This document shows, piece by piece, positions 7,959-16,725 of a DNA stretch of 40,081 bases. This DNA comes from Chlorobiaceae bacterium (GTDB lineage Bacteria > Bacteroidota > Chlorobiia > Chlorobiales > Chlorobiaceae). A model generated the notes under the pieces. The model worked only from the letters and a program-made list of their open reading frames with translations, had not been told where the DNA came from and did not search any database. Position numbers and translations under genes: made by a program. Each line of letters opens with the position of its first letter. Position 1 is the stretch's first letter. The DNA lies in contig JAAXWL010000013.1 of NCBI GenBank assembly GCA_013334975.1, positions 1 to 40,081 of the forward strand, given 5' to 3'.

Positions 7959-9874
7959 GGCAGATCCTCCGGACAGACAACCTGAAACACCGCAGGCAGA
8001 GCATCAGGCTCCTGCCGTTCATTATCAGGGAAGTCTTTCGGAAAATATGCCTTATCGTCATCATTCCCCTCTTTGCCATCGTCACCGGAAAAAAGGTTGT
8101 TCTGGAGCGACCACTGAAAGGCATAATACCCCTCACTGTCGAGCAGTGTTTCATGGCTGCCCCGCTCGACAATCCGCCCCTCCTGCAGCACGAGGATTTC
8201 ATCGGCGTGCTGCACGGCGCTGAGCCGGTGTGAAATGATGATTGTGATCTTGCCCGATGAAGCCCCGCCACCAGAGGATGCCTTCAGAGTTCTGAGGTTG
8301 TCGAGTATACGACGCTCGGTAGTGAGGTCAACGGCACTCAGGGGGTCGTCAAGCAGCTGGAACGGTGCGTCTTTATACAACATCCGGGCGATGGCCAGAC
8401 GCTGTTTCTGGCCTCCGGAAAGTCTTGCGCCTCGCTCTCCGACCTCTGTATCGTACCCCTCGGGAAGCTGGAGAATGCTCTCATGCACGACCGCAATGAC
8501 GGCACAGCGTTCAGCTCTGGCTTCATCGGGCTCTTCGTCGGAAAAACCTATGTTTTCAAGCACCGTTCCAGAGAAAAGGAACCCTTCCTGGGGGACGCAG
8601 GCTACCCCCTTTCGAAGCGTTGCGAGCGAATAATCGAGAATATCCCGGCCTCCGATGCGGATCGATCCTGACGGCGGATCATAGAGACGTATCAGAAGGT
8701 CGGCAAGGGTCGACTTGCCGCTGCCGACAGCGCCGATGATGCCGAGCGTCTGGCCTGGCCTGACTGAAAAGGAGAGATCGTGCAGAACATCGTGATCGCT
8801 GCCGGGATAACGGAACGTCAGACGATCGACCAGAAGATCGCCATGAAAGACCTGCCCGGTCAGCGCACCTGGCCGATTCCGGATCTCGGGCTCGACGGAG
8901 AGCAGCGTCGCCAGGCGGTCAAGCGATGGAACCGCACGCTGGACGATGTTGATGACATTGGACAATTGCTCCAGCGGCAGACGTAAGAGCACCGCATACA
9001 GGGTGAAGGCGACGAAATCGCCGAGCGAAATGGCTTTCGTGGCCACAAGAAAACCACCATAACCGAGGATGAACACAAAACCGATGTTGACCATCAGTGG
9101 CACCAGAGAGGAGAAGAGCGCCGAAAGACGGGCAAAACGCATCTTTTCTTCGAATATTGCTTCAGCACGCTGTTCGAAACGGCTGTTGAACACAGCCTCC
9201 TGACCAAAGGCTTTCACTGCGCGCACTCCCCATACGGCCTCTCCGGTCACCTGGGACATGGCATCCAGCGCCTCCTGGGCGCGATGAGACTGGCTCCTGA
9301 TGGCGGGCCCGAGTCGTCTGACCAGAACAGGAATGAAGAGCAGCGGCCCGACGGAGGCAACCGACAGTTTCCAGTCCACGTGCACGACCATCTGCCAGAA
9401 GGTACCAATGAGAGTGGCGATACCCGTGACGGACATGTTCAGACCGAGGGTTACCAGGTCTCCGACAATGTCAACATCGCTCAACGCATGCGAAATCAGT
9501 TCTCCCGAGCTTTTCGTGTGGTAATAGGAGGGCGACAGAGTACTCCATTTGGCGAAAAGCTCCCTGCGAAGCGTGTATGTCAGCTCACGCCCTTTCATGT
9601 GCGTCAGGAACCGACCTGCCCAACCGGCAATGACACGGCCGGCGCCTACGGCCACGATCATCCGGGCAAAACCGGCAATATCGCCCTCTCCTGCATGGCC
9701 ATAGCGCAAGCTGTCGGTCACCTGGCCAAGCAGTCGAGGAATCCATGTTGCCAGAACACAGCTTGCCGCAATAAAAAGTATACCCGTAATGTAGGATGAC
9801 GGGTTTTGCAGGCAATGCACTGTGACGATCCGTAATCCAGACATGGGTTTCAGTAGGCGCTGAAAAACCATCAT
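7955..9874 (-). CDS. ABC exporter half-transporter, degenerate-site subunit
   Basis: A 639-residue type I ABC exporter with six membrane segments in roughly residues 25-330. The nucleotide-binding domain has Walker A GAVGSGKST near residue 381, signature LSGGQKQR near 483, and H-loop ISHRLSA. After Walker B the usual catalytic glutamate is aspartate (LLDDPLSAVD near 508). That is the pattern of the noncanonical site in heterodimeric exporters such as TM287/288 and BmrCD. The partner encoded next has the glutamate. A charged C-terminal tail of about 40 residues rich in Asp, Glu and Lys extends beyond the usual end. It follows the split-barrel gene at 9877 with almost no gap. Confidence 0.92.
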   Translation of the reverse strand: MMVFQRLLKPMSGLRIVTVHCLQNPSSYITGILFIAASCVLATWIPRLLGQVTDSLRYGHAGEGDIAGFARMIVAVGAGRVIAGWAGRFLTHMKGRELTYTLRRELFAKWSTLSPSYYHTKSSGELISHALSDVDIVGDLVTLGLNMSVTGIATLIGTFWQMVVHVDWKLSVASVGPLLFIPVLVRRLGPAIRSQSHRAQEALDAMSQVTGEAVWGVRAVKAFGQEAVFNSRFEQRAEAIFEEKMRFARLSALFSSLVPLMVNIGFVFILGYGGFLVATKAISLGDFVAFTLYAVLLRLPLEQLSNVINIVQRAVPSLDRLATLLSVEPEIRNRPGALTGQVFHGDLLVDRLTFRYPGSDHDVLHDLSFSVRPGQTLGIIGAVGSGKSTLADLLIRLYDPPSGSIRIGGRDILDYSLATLRKGVACVPQEGFLFSGTVLENIGFSDEEPDEARAERCAVIAVVHESILQLPEGYDTEVGERGARLSGGQKQRLAIARMLYKDAPFQLLDDPLSAVDLTTERRILDNLRTLKASSGGGASSGKITIIISHRLSAVQHADEILVLQEGRIVERGSHETLLDSEGYYAFQWSLQNNLFSGDDGKEGNDDDKAYFPKDFPDNERQEPDALPAVFQVVCPEDLP

Positions 9875-9876
9875 CT

Positions 9877-10350
9877 TCAGTTATCCGACTTGCAGAACCG
9901 GTCCAGATGCCGGAAAAAGGGACGAGCCTGCTCTTCCTCGGCCTGACGCTTCAGCGGTGACTCATCGATCACCTCTGTCGGCTCGATGACCCACACACCG
10001 CTCAGGTCGACCTCTCCCAGTATTGCACGACTTTCGATGTAGTACTTCTGGAACAGGGTTCCGGTAATGTGAACCTTGACAGGTCGTCCCTTGATCTGGT
10101 AATTTTCACCACGTCTTCCCTGGACAGCTATCGAAACCTGGCGTTCAAACCAGAGGGCGCCGACAAGGTTATGATTTGTTCGGGATGACTCCAGATGCTC
10201 CAGGTAGAGGATATTGCCCTCTTCGGAGATCCGGAAAAGACGACCGGTAACAACATTTGGCGTGCTCTCTCCGTCGATGGTGGCCAATGCCTTGAAAGCC
10301 GTTGCATCGTTGAAAAGTGAAATCAGTTCTTCAGATAATTGAATGTTCAT
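9877..10350 (-). CDS. FMN-binding split-barrel protein (pyridoxamine 5'-phosphate oxidase family)
   Basis: A 157-residue protein related to the one at 5070-5483: LSEELISLFNDATAFKALATI, NVVTGRLFRI, the SSRTNHNLVGALW stretch and YQIKGRPVKVHITG match the same fold. The C-terminus is longer and charged. It is the first gene of the exporter cluster and its stop codon lies 2 bp before the ABC exporter start. Its start is within 10 bp of repeat copy R1, so the cluster's promoter would have to lie in or beyond that repeat. Function beyond flavin or cofactor binding is not predictable. Confidence 0.8.
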   Translation of the reverse strand: MNIQLSEELISLFNDATAFKALATIDGESTPNVVTGRLFRISEEGNILYLEHLESSRTNHNLVGALWFERQVSIAVQGRRGENYQIKGRPVKVHITGTLFQKYYIESRAILGEVDLSGVWVIEPTEVIDESPLKRQAEEEQARPFFRHLDRFCKSDN

Positions 10351-10355
10351 CTCAG

Positions 10356-10589
10356 TAGTGTTACGTCAATGGTAAATAGTCGTTTTTCCTTTTATCATCG
10401 AAATCGGTATCCAAATCGGTATCGAGTTCCACTTGAAGGAGGATAAATAAAACACGCCGTTTCTTGTTGTTATTACCATAACCATCAGATAATTAAACTG
10501 ATAAAGCCAGAATCCGGTTTTCTGTTTTCACACAAATAATCGATTTCGATACCGATACCGATTTCGATTCGGATAAGTAGATGACACTT
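10356..10589. repeat. MITE-like interspersed repeat, copy R1
   Basis: A 234-bp noncoding element. It begins TAGTGTTACGTCA and ends with GATGACACTT, so its ends are short imperfect inverted repeats (AGTGTY...). Inside are subterminal arms built from CGATACCGAT-type units: ATCGGTATCCAAATCGGTAT near 10405-10425 and CGATTTCGATACCGATACCG near 10541-10560. Copy R4 at 34372-34644 matches it over its full length in the opposite orientation. No open reading frame is present. R1 lies immediately upstream of the split-barrel/exporter cluster. Confidence 0.75.
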
Positions 10590-10644
10590 TAACATACGCC
10601 ATTTTAAGCTTGATATATCAGTAGTACCTTTGTCTGGTTTGAAA

Positions 10645-10800
10645 TAGTATCACGTCAACGGTATAAGAACGTTTGCCTGCCTGATATCAAAATCGGGTTC
10701 CATATCGGTATTGGTATTGATCTTCACGGAACGCTGTGACAGAAAAATTTTCACCTGGTAATCAGGACAATTAAAAGAATCGATTTCGATGTTGTCAGAC
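10645..10800. repeat. Degenerate interspersed repeat, copy R2
   Basis: Starts TAGTATCACGTCAACGG, matching the left end of R1, followed by the ATCAAAATCGG and ATATCGGTATTGG segment and, near 10780, AATCGATTTCGAT. The right end has decayed. It has the same orientation as R1 and lies 55 bp after it. No gene is present between here and 11163. Confidence 0.6.
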
Positions 10801-11162
10801 GCCTCTACGACATAGGGCAGACAGATCACCACCTCATCTGCGGTAAACGAAACATGTCCGGTCCCGGTGCGGCTGACGATTCGACAACATTAACCCGTGT
10901 CTCGCGTTATGAACCGGGTTATGACATCAGCCGCCCGAAGCCGGGGCAAGCAACGAAGGAGCAATCGATCACAAGGAGTAGAATGACCGACATCCCTCTG
11001 CCTGCGCGGAACAATAAACGATACAAATGCTCAGAAGAGCTTACATCTCCTATAAAAATACCCGATACAGGGTAATGAACACCGGCTCAGGAGGAGCCAT
11101 CGCCCAACGAGTGCGGGGACTCAACAGGCCGCGCTACTCAAAGAATTCGCCGTAAAAAACCG
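10801..11162. other. Intergenic remainder, nothing recognised
   Basis: This stretch lies downstream of the arylsulfotransferase-family gene. A 73-codon plus-strand frame (10854-11075) has no recognisable motif and is not accepted. No clear terminator for the minus-strand operon was found. Confidence 0.4.
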
Positions 11163-12605
11163 TCATCTGGATATCACGCAATAATCCGTATCCCTTGAAT
11201 AACCACGAACCCCGTCCACAGGCGTCTCCCGTTGACGACCTGCAGGTGCGGCACCCGGCACACGAAACGTCGACCTGTCGAGCGGCGGGATCTCTCGCTC
11301 GACAGGTTTTTCAAGCTGGGGAACCCATCCATACGGTGCACGGTATGCGCGATAGACCATGTTCATGCCCCCTCCCGGCCCGCGGCCCGCACTTAAATGG
11401 TACGGACTGATATACTCCCAGACAATCCTGTGATCTTCTGTTACTTCGAATACACGCCCATCCGAACCCTCAGTAATCAGGGTGTTGCCGTTCACAAAGC
11501 GTTGCGCGCTGCTGATGAACGGACTGTAAAAACGTGCCGCGTCAAGAGGAACGTCGAAACCTGCTTCGAATGGCGTATACTGCCAGACGATTTCGAGCGT
11601 CACCGGGTCGATTTCAAGAACCCGCGAATAGTCGCGCAAGGCGTTCATCCGACCGTTCGGAGCTCCCGGGCTCGCCTCACCGTAACCTGCCCAGCCGCCG
11701 TTATCGAAAAGAAGCAGGTTGCCTTCGCCGGGCAGACCTCGAGGAATCAGATGGGCATGGTGCTGGCCGATGATCCATCCAAGCCGCTTCTCCCGCTCGT
11801 TGCCGTCATATCGCGGGCCCAGTTTCCAGACAATCTTACCACTCTTCTTTTCGATGATGGCGATGAGATTTGCCTCACGCGCATCCCAGATCAGGTTGTC
11901 GGGATGGAACCTGGCATCACCAGCATCGAAATGGCGGTTTGGGCCAAGCGCAGAAAGAGAGTTGATATGCAGCCAGTCACCAAGTCCACCCTCGATTGGC
12001 CGGAGATTAGGATCCGAAAAAATGATGCGTCGTGCCTCTTCGTCGAATTCAAGCTCTTCGAAATGCTCGTTGGCGCGCCACTCCCAGACGATAGTGCCAG
12101 ACCAGTCAACTTCGATGATCTTGTCATCGATCAGTCTCTTTTCCGAGATAGCCGTGTTCAGAACCTCTTCATGCACCAGAATCAGGGTATTGCCCTCACC
12201 GGTTTTTGGATCGAGACCAGGCGCATAATAGCCTACCGGATTGCCTTCACGCTGGAAATCGTGATGCTGCCGGGCAACCCAGCGGGGTTCTTCACCGGGG
12301 TCAGAAACAAACTCGGTACGTTCAAAACGCCAGACAATAGTACCCTCCCAGTCGACCTGAACAAGATCGAGCTGGTCCTGGAAGCCGTACCTGGGGTTGC
12401 GTATACCGGTACTGCCGAACACCTGGCCACCCGGAAGAAGTTTGTTAGGAAAACCGTGCAGTCCCTTCCACAACTGGACTTCACGACCGTTCATATCGAT
12501 GAGCAATGCCCCCGTTTCGGCAGCCTGGAGAATGGTATAGCCGCCCCAGGCCTCTTCGGGGTTGTAAATGGTAACGCCTGTCGGATAAATGGTCGGGTGA
12601 CCCAT
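11163..12605 (-). CDS. Arylsulfotransferase-family beta-propeller protein, no signal peptide
   Basis: A 480-residue protein with repeated propeller-blade motifs of the form DW-GTIVW (residues 84-94 and 166-176) and related blades KSGKIVW, TLEIVWQY and DHRIVWEY. ASST-type active-site motifs are present: DWLHINS (210-216), QHHAHLIP (281-288) and NGNTLITEGS. Classical ASST enzymes transfer sulfate between phenols in the periplasm through a histidine. This one starts MGHPTIYPTG with no signal peptide, so it is predicted cytosolic. It has a good AAGGAGAT ribosome-binding site and lies 70 bp after a radical SAM gene as the last gene of the nitrogenase-like operon. The real substrate may be a sulfated or sulfonated compound, but this is inference. 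Confidence 0.82.
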   Translation of the reverse strand: MGHPTIYPTGVTIYNPEEAWGGYTILQAAETGALLIDMNGREVQLWKGLHGFPNKLLPGGQVFGSTGIRNPRYGFQDQLDLVQVDWEGTIVWRFERTEFVSDPGEEPRWVARQHHDFQREGNPVGYYAPGLDPKTGEGNTLILVHEEVLNTAISEKRLIDDKIIEVDWSGTIVWEWRANEHFEELEFDEEARRIIFSDPNLRPIEGGLGDWLHINSLSALGPNRHFDAGDARFHPDNLIWDAREANLIAIIEKKSGKIVWKLGPRYDGNEREKRLGWIIGQHHAHLIPRGLPGEGNLLLFDNGGWAGYGEASPGAPNGRMNALRDYSRVLEIDPVTLEIVWQYTPFEAGFDVPLDAARFYSPFISSAQRFVNGNTLITEGSDGRVFEVTEDHRIVWEYISPYHLSAGRGPGGGMNMVYRAYRAPYGWVPQLEKPVEREIPPLDRSTFRVPGAAPAGRQRETPVDGVRGYSRDTDYCVISR

Positions 12606-12675
12606 GATCGATCTCCTTGTGTTGTCTTGTGTTGTACTGTAATCGCCGTGTTCACTGACAGTTCGTCAATCCGCC

Positions 12676-13926
12676 TCAGCGGATTCTTGACAGATCGGTG
12701 TCGGGATGGTTTCCGCATCGTCGATAATCGTCGAAATCGGTTGTAATACCATAGGCCGCCTTGATCCGCTCCAGACCCCTGGTCAGGCGGACATAATAGT
12801 CGAGAGACGGGCTCTTCTGATCCCGGAATGGCGAGTTCGGACGTGGCACCCAGACGACAAAAAATGCCGGAACCCCATGCCTGGCAAGGGATTCGGCTTC
12901 CGCAAGTGTCGCTTCAAGCGCCTCCTCTTCGGTTGTGAATCCGTATGGCGTTGCAAGCTCAACACCACCAACGATTCCGCTCGAAACGTTTCCCCTGCCA
13001 AAAATATCGACGGCGCGTATGACTCGCTGCTTCCAGACCTCGTAACCACCGACCGCTTCGGCCTTGCCGGGGCATATCCATCTGAACTTTTCAGGGTCGA
13101 GCACTTCGAGATCGCAGGTGTAACTCATCAGGCCGGTAGTATCGTACAAACGCCTTAACTGTTTCTCGCTGTATGCCGAAGCAACAAGCTGACTGGGAAA
13201 TTTCCTGCTCCCGAAGTGCTCTCCAATCGCCTGGAGCAGTTCGATGTACAGATCGACCTCCCTGTCGAACACCTCCTGGCCTTTAAGGATCGAGCCGCCG
13301 GTAATACAGAAGGTGCAGAATCGCCCCTCTTCCCTGAGTGCCTCTCGCACGACTTCGGAGACATCCTCCATCCTGAGCTTCGGGCGCACAGGACGTCCTT
13401 TTGTTTTGTTGTTGTTATGGATCTCGCAATACAGGCACGAGTTCTTTCCAAAGTGGCACACGGTGGACAGGAGAATGCTCAGCCGTTGAGGCCGGGCGCT
13501 GATGACATCCTTCATCGGAATGCCGGAAGAGGTCACCAGATCGTAGTAGCGTGGTTTTTCCCAGAATTCCACGAACTCGATGACTTCATCCCCATCGATC
13601 AGGGCCGGACGACCGTCAACCAGATCGACCAGGTAAGGCTCCTTGTCAGTGGAAACCGATTCGACGACAATCGAGGTACCATCCCTCAACAGGAGTGATT
13701 CCGGCACATTCGTATCGGTATAAATTCCATCGCGCGAACACCAGATCGCGCTTCTCAACTGGTGTACGGCAGGATCGAGTCCGTCGAGGGCGCGCCGTGT
13801 GTAATGGACTCCACGACGCTGAACATCGATCTTGAGAATAATCAACCGGGGAACATCCGGATATTTTGACACAACATCCGACAACGTCGATTCCCTTTCG
13901 TGGACACGTTTTAATGCGACATTCAT
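12676..13926 (-). CDS. Radical SAM protein, BioB/ThiH-like, divergent paralogue
   Basis: A 416-residue protein with an N-terminal domain of about 150 residues followed by a radical SAM barrel. The cluster cysteines are Cys157, Cys164 and Cys167 (C-x6-C-x2-C), not the common C-x3-C-x2-C. Downstream motifs are TGGSILKG, the RWICPGKAEAVGGYE segment and SSGIVGGVEL. These align with the three tandem paralogues at 18.8-22.6 kb, though the protein is clearly more distant. It lies 49 bp after the NifK-like gene and 70 bp before the sulfotransferase-family gene. It could mature or modify a cofactor or substrate of the nitrogenase-like enzyme; nothing in the sequence says which. Confidence 0.85.
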   Translation of the reverse strand: MNVALKRVHERESTLSDVVSKYPDVPRLIILKIDVQRRGVHYTRRALDGLDPAVHQLRSAIWCSRDGIYTDTNVPESLLLRDGTSIVVESVSTDKEPYLVDLVDGRPALIDGDEVIEFVEFWEKPRYYDLVTSSGIPMKDVISARPQRLSILLSTVCHFGKNSCLYCEIHNNNKTKGRPVRPKLRMEDVSEVVREALREEGRFCTFCITGGSILKGQEVFDREVDLYIELLQAIGEHFGSRKFPSQLVASAYSEKQLRRLYDTTGLMSYTCDLEVLDPEKFRWICPGKAEAVGGYEVWKQRVIRAVDIFGRGNVSSGIVGGVELATPYGFTTEEEALEATLAEAESLARHGVPAFFVVWVPRPNSPFRDQKSPSLDYYVRLTRGLERIKAAYGITTDFDDYRRCGNHPDTDLSRIR

Positions 13927-13975
13927 GATTGACTCTCAGTTTGATGAAATGATTCAGAACCGATAAGAATGGAGA

Positions 13976-15283
13976 CTACGTAAACGATCGGGAAAGCATC
14001 GCGCTGCCAATATCTTCGAGCAGGGCGGTTGCCCCCCTGTAGCCGGCATACCCTCGATGGATCACCACCCGATCGGCGAGCGGGAAGGAAACCGGCAGGA
14101 ACGGCACACCAAGCGAGTCGGCTACCTTCGCCTCCAGTGCGCTGCCCAGCACCACCTCCGCACCACCTGAAAACACGATATCCTGGATTTCTGCATGGTC
14201 TTCGCTGAAAAAAACCTCTGCTTTCCAGCCATCAACCAGGCCGGAAAGTCGCTCCCGGATCGCACCCATCGACTCTTCGGGCGGATTGTCGGTAATAATG
14301 AGTGTCCGTGGCAGCAATCCGAGCGTTCTGCCAAGAAATTCACCTATCCCGACAACCTGCGCACTCTCCGCCACCAGGGCAAACTCGCGCTGAAATCCTG
14401 CACGGTAATAGATATCGGCAAAACCGGCAAGCTGTCGACCCAGTCGCGTCTCTTCTGCAGCAACAAATCGCTCTGTCCGATCGGTATCGAGCCCAAGCCG
14501 ATCCGAAACTGCATTGAGCAAGCGGCCGGCAGCCGATCCAACCGGCAATCCATCGAGCAACACCGATGGCGTGCCGTAGCGCTCTTCAAGCAACCGGGCG
14601 GGAGCCTCACCCCAGACAGATACCGAGATATTGAGCACAGCCTCCGGAACGTATCGCCAGTTGTCAGGCCCCTGTCCGTAGCCAATCAACAGGTTCGGAC
14701 TGAGCCCGATTCCCTCCAGCAGTCGTCCGATCTCTTCGAGGTTGCCAGCCCAGAAGGGATCCTGACGCGGGATAATGCCCCAAATGTTCACCAGGTTGTC
14801 TGTCGGCTTCTGCCGACCACCCGACAAAGCAGGCAACTGTTCGATCAGCGCCCTCACGGCCAGTTCGTAGCCCTGATGCACCGCACCGCGAAACCCTGGC
14901 GTATTGGCATAGACAATCGGAAAGCGCTGTTCAAGGCCCTCCTTAGCCATGGCAGGAATATCGTCCCCGACCATCTCCGTCGAGCATCCGGAAACAATGA
15001 AATAGAGTTCTCCTTCGACAACCTTGATCGTATTCTTAAGCTGCTCGCGAAGTCGGGAACTGCCGCCGAACACGATGTGCTTCTCGCCGATATTGCTGCT
15101 GGAGACCGGCGGCCCGCCAGACGAATCAGTTCCGGGTCCAAGACGGTTGACGCCGAGATAATGCTGCATGCCGCAACCCGTATTACTATGGATGACGGGC
15201 ACCGCACCCTCGATTGCCTCGATCAGTTGAAGTGCGCCATGCAGGGCACAGGAATTTCGCGATCCATCGATATGATAAGTCAT
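13976..15283 (-). CDS. Nitrogenase-like component 1, NifK-like subunit with three P-cluster-position cysteines
   Basis: A 435-residue member of the nitrogenase component 1 superfamily. It has exactly three cysteines, all at P-cluster positions: Cys12 (NSCALHG), Cys37 (NTGCGMQH) and Cys100 (SGCSTEMVGDD). The 25-residue spacing of the first two equals that of NifK, BchN and BchY. Other family marks are GEKHIVFGG, TPGFRG and a C-terminal SFPLADR...GYRGA stretch like the end of NifK. It starts 2 bp after the NifD-like gene with an AGAGGTG ribosome-binding site, so it is coupled. It should form an alpha2beta2-type catalytic component that receives electrons from the NifH-like protein. Shorter than NifK (over 500 residues), lacking its long N-terminus. 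Confidence 0.9.
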   Translation of the reverse strand: MTYHIDGSRNSCALHGALQLIEAIEGAVPVIHSNTGCGMQHYLGVNRLGPGTDSSGGPPVSSSNIGEKHIVFGGSSRLREQLKNTIKVVEGELYFIVSGCSTEMVGDDIPAMAKEGLEQRFPIVYANTPGFRGAVHQGYELAVRALIEQLPALSGGRQKPTDNLVNIWGIIPRQDPFWAGNLEEIGRLLEGIGLSPNLLIGYGQGPDNWRYVPEAVLNISVSVWGEAPARLLEERYGTPSVLLDGLPVGSAAGRLLNAVSDRLGLDTDRTERFVAAEETRLGRQLAGFADIYYRAGFQREFALVAESAQVVGIGEFLGRTLGLLPRTLIITDNPPEESMGAIRERLSGLVDGWKAEVFFSEDHAEIQDIVFSGGAEVVLGSALEAKVADSLGVPFLPVSFPLADRVVIHRGYAGYRGATALLEDIGSAMLSRSFT

Positions 15284-15285
15284 GA

Positions 15286-16698
15286 TTACTTCACCTCTTT
15301 TTTAATATGCCAGTTGGGACTGCGCTGAAGCCACGACTCTTTGTAGGGCAGGGTAACCGACGCAAGCCGCTCTCCGAACGAACGATTCTTCAGTGCCACT
15401 GAAATACGCTGGACAAGATTGAGCGTACCGTTGTAAGCAAGTATCCGGGTCTGTTCAAGAGAAACGACCGGGAACCCGAGCCGGGCAACCTGACCCGTAT
15501 GGGCGCCGTCGCCGATATACAGGTCGGGAGCGAATCGTCTGAGGATATTCAGCTCCTCGAAAGGCTGGCCGTCGGCAATATGAACCTGAAGTAATGGATG
15601 GCGGCTTGCAAGCAGCTTGAGCTGCGCTATGTGCAGCACGTCGAGATGAGGTACGGTGATGCCGGCAATCTCTCCGCCAGATTCCTCAACCAGCTTCGCT
15701 ACCTGGAGGGCTGTCGATGGTGAAAGCGACAGATAGACCCGAATACCTGAAAGAGTGAAATCTCCAAGTTCACGGCGAACCCTTACGGACTCCTGACGAT
15801 GCAACTCCGCAGCGGCTTGTCCGACACCTGCGGCTTTACCGACGTCGAGGAGCCACCGACCGGTAGCTTCAAGCCCCAATGGACGTTCGATCTCCAGGTA
15901 CGGCACGTCGTACTCTTCGCGAAGCACGGTTCCGAGATAATTATCTGCATCATGGTTGAGCGAAATCGAAAATCGTGCTTCGGTTGCTTCAACGAAAGTC
16001 CAGATCGAAGCATTGTCAGGCAGAACGTTAAGTTCGAGACCAAGCGCTGTCAGCAGCCGCGTGACCTCCTGGAGATCTGAACGATGTTCAGCGACTGAAA
16101 ACAGGTTGACCCGCCCGTTCCGACCTCCTGATTCTCGTCCTCCTGCCAACTGTCTGAAAATTGAATGCAGGGCTATGTCATATCCGGTCAGTGCGTTGCG
16201 GGATGCGAACCCGGTCACAAATACCGGAATGACCGGCAATTCGAGTTCCTCCCGGAGTTCATCAACCACCGCCTGGATATCGTCGTTGTTGATCGCCGCC
16301 ACCGGACTCGAAAGGATGAAAATCACTTCGGGATCATAGGTACGGTAAGCTGTTGTCACCGCCTTGCGGAGCTTCCGGTCGGCCCCCATGATGGTATCTT
16401 TCTGGTCGAGATTAGTCACGATCCAGTTTCCCCGACCCTGGGCTACCTTGTGGTACAGAGCCGCCACCGCGCAACCACGTGGAGAGTGAATGACCGTCGC
16501 ACTCTTTTCTATGCGACAGAGGATGTTGAGCGCATGCAGAAGGTCGTCATTCGAACTCTGGGAAAAGGTCCTGATCCGTTGGACGACCTCCTGGCCGGCA
16601 AATTCCCTGACAGCAGAATCGGCAGGCCCGATCCATGCGTTCAGCGTATCGATTCGTTTTTCGCGAATACGTGGCGCTCTCTTTTTCAAAAGGATCAT
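15286..16698 (-). CDS. Nitrogenase-like component 1, NifD-like subunit without FeMo-cofactor ligands
   Basis: A 470-residue member of the nitrogenase component 1 superfamily with only two cysteines. Cys76 in HSPRGCAVAA matches NifD Cys88; Cys61 (NILCRIEKS) is 15 residues earlier and does not fit NifD Cys62. NifD Cys154 is replaced by serine (ILSSPVAAINNDDI). The FeMo-cofactor cysteine region reads SLNHDADNY, with no cysteine, and the cofactor histidine region reads VVSLEQTRILAYNG, with no histidine. Nitrogenase, VnfD/AnfD and methylthio-alkane reductase chemistry at such a cofactor is therefore unlikely. The protein is 27 bp after nifH-like and 2 bp before the NifK-like gene. The C-terminus ends in a basic tail (WHIKKEVK). 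By hand alignment only, so residue matches need confirmation. Confidence 0.88.
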   Translation of the reverse strand: MILLKKRAPRIREKRIDTLNAWIGPADSAVREFAGQEVVQRIRTFSQSSNDDLLHALNILCRIEKSATVIHSPRGCAVAALYHKVAQGRGNWIVTNLDQKDTIMGADRKLRKAVTTAYRTYDPEVIFILSSPVAAINNDDIQAVVDELREELELPVIPVFVTGFASRNALTGYDIALHSIFRQLAGGRESGGRNGRVNLFSVAEHRSDLQEVTRLLTALGLELNVLPDNASIWTFVEATEARFSISLNHDADNYLGTVLREEYDVPYLEIERPLGLEATGRWLLDVGKAAGVGQAAAELHRQESVRVRRELGDFTLSGIRVYLSLSPSTALQVAKLVEESGGEIAGITVPHLDVLHIAQLKLLASRHPLLQVHIADGQPFEELNILRRFAPDLYIGDGAHTGQVARLGFPVVSLEQTRILAYNGTLNLVQRISVALKNRSFGERLASVTLPYKESWLQRSPNWHIKKEVK

Positions 16699-16725
16699 GA
16701 TTTCGTTCCTCTCGGGCTTTGCCTG

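Noticed and set aside
10356-10800. CRISPR array
   Set aside because: The repeated units are CGATACCGAT arms inside interspersed elements, without regular spacers or a cas gene.
11397-12746. A 449-codon open frame on the plus strand, opposite the sulfotransferase-family gene
   Set aside because: It is fully antisense to a gene with clear family motifs and blades; its translation has no recognisable domain. Long shadow frames are expected in this codon usage.
14195-15328. A 377-codon plus-strand frame opposite the NifK-like gene
   Set aside because: Antisense shadow of a gene whose cysteines and motifs match a known superfamily.
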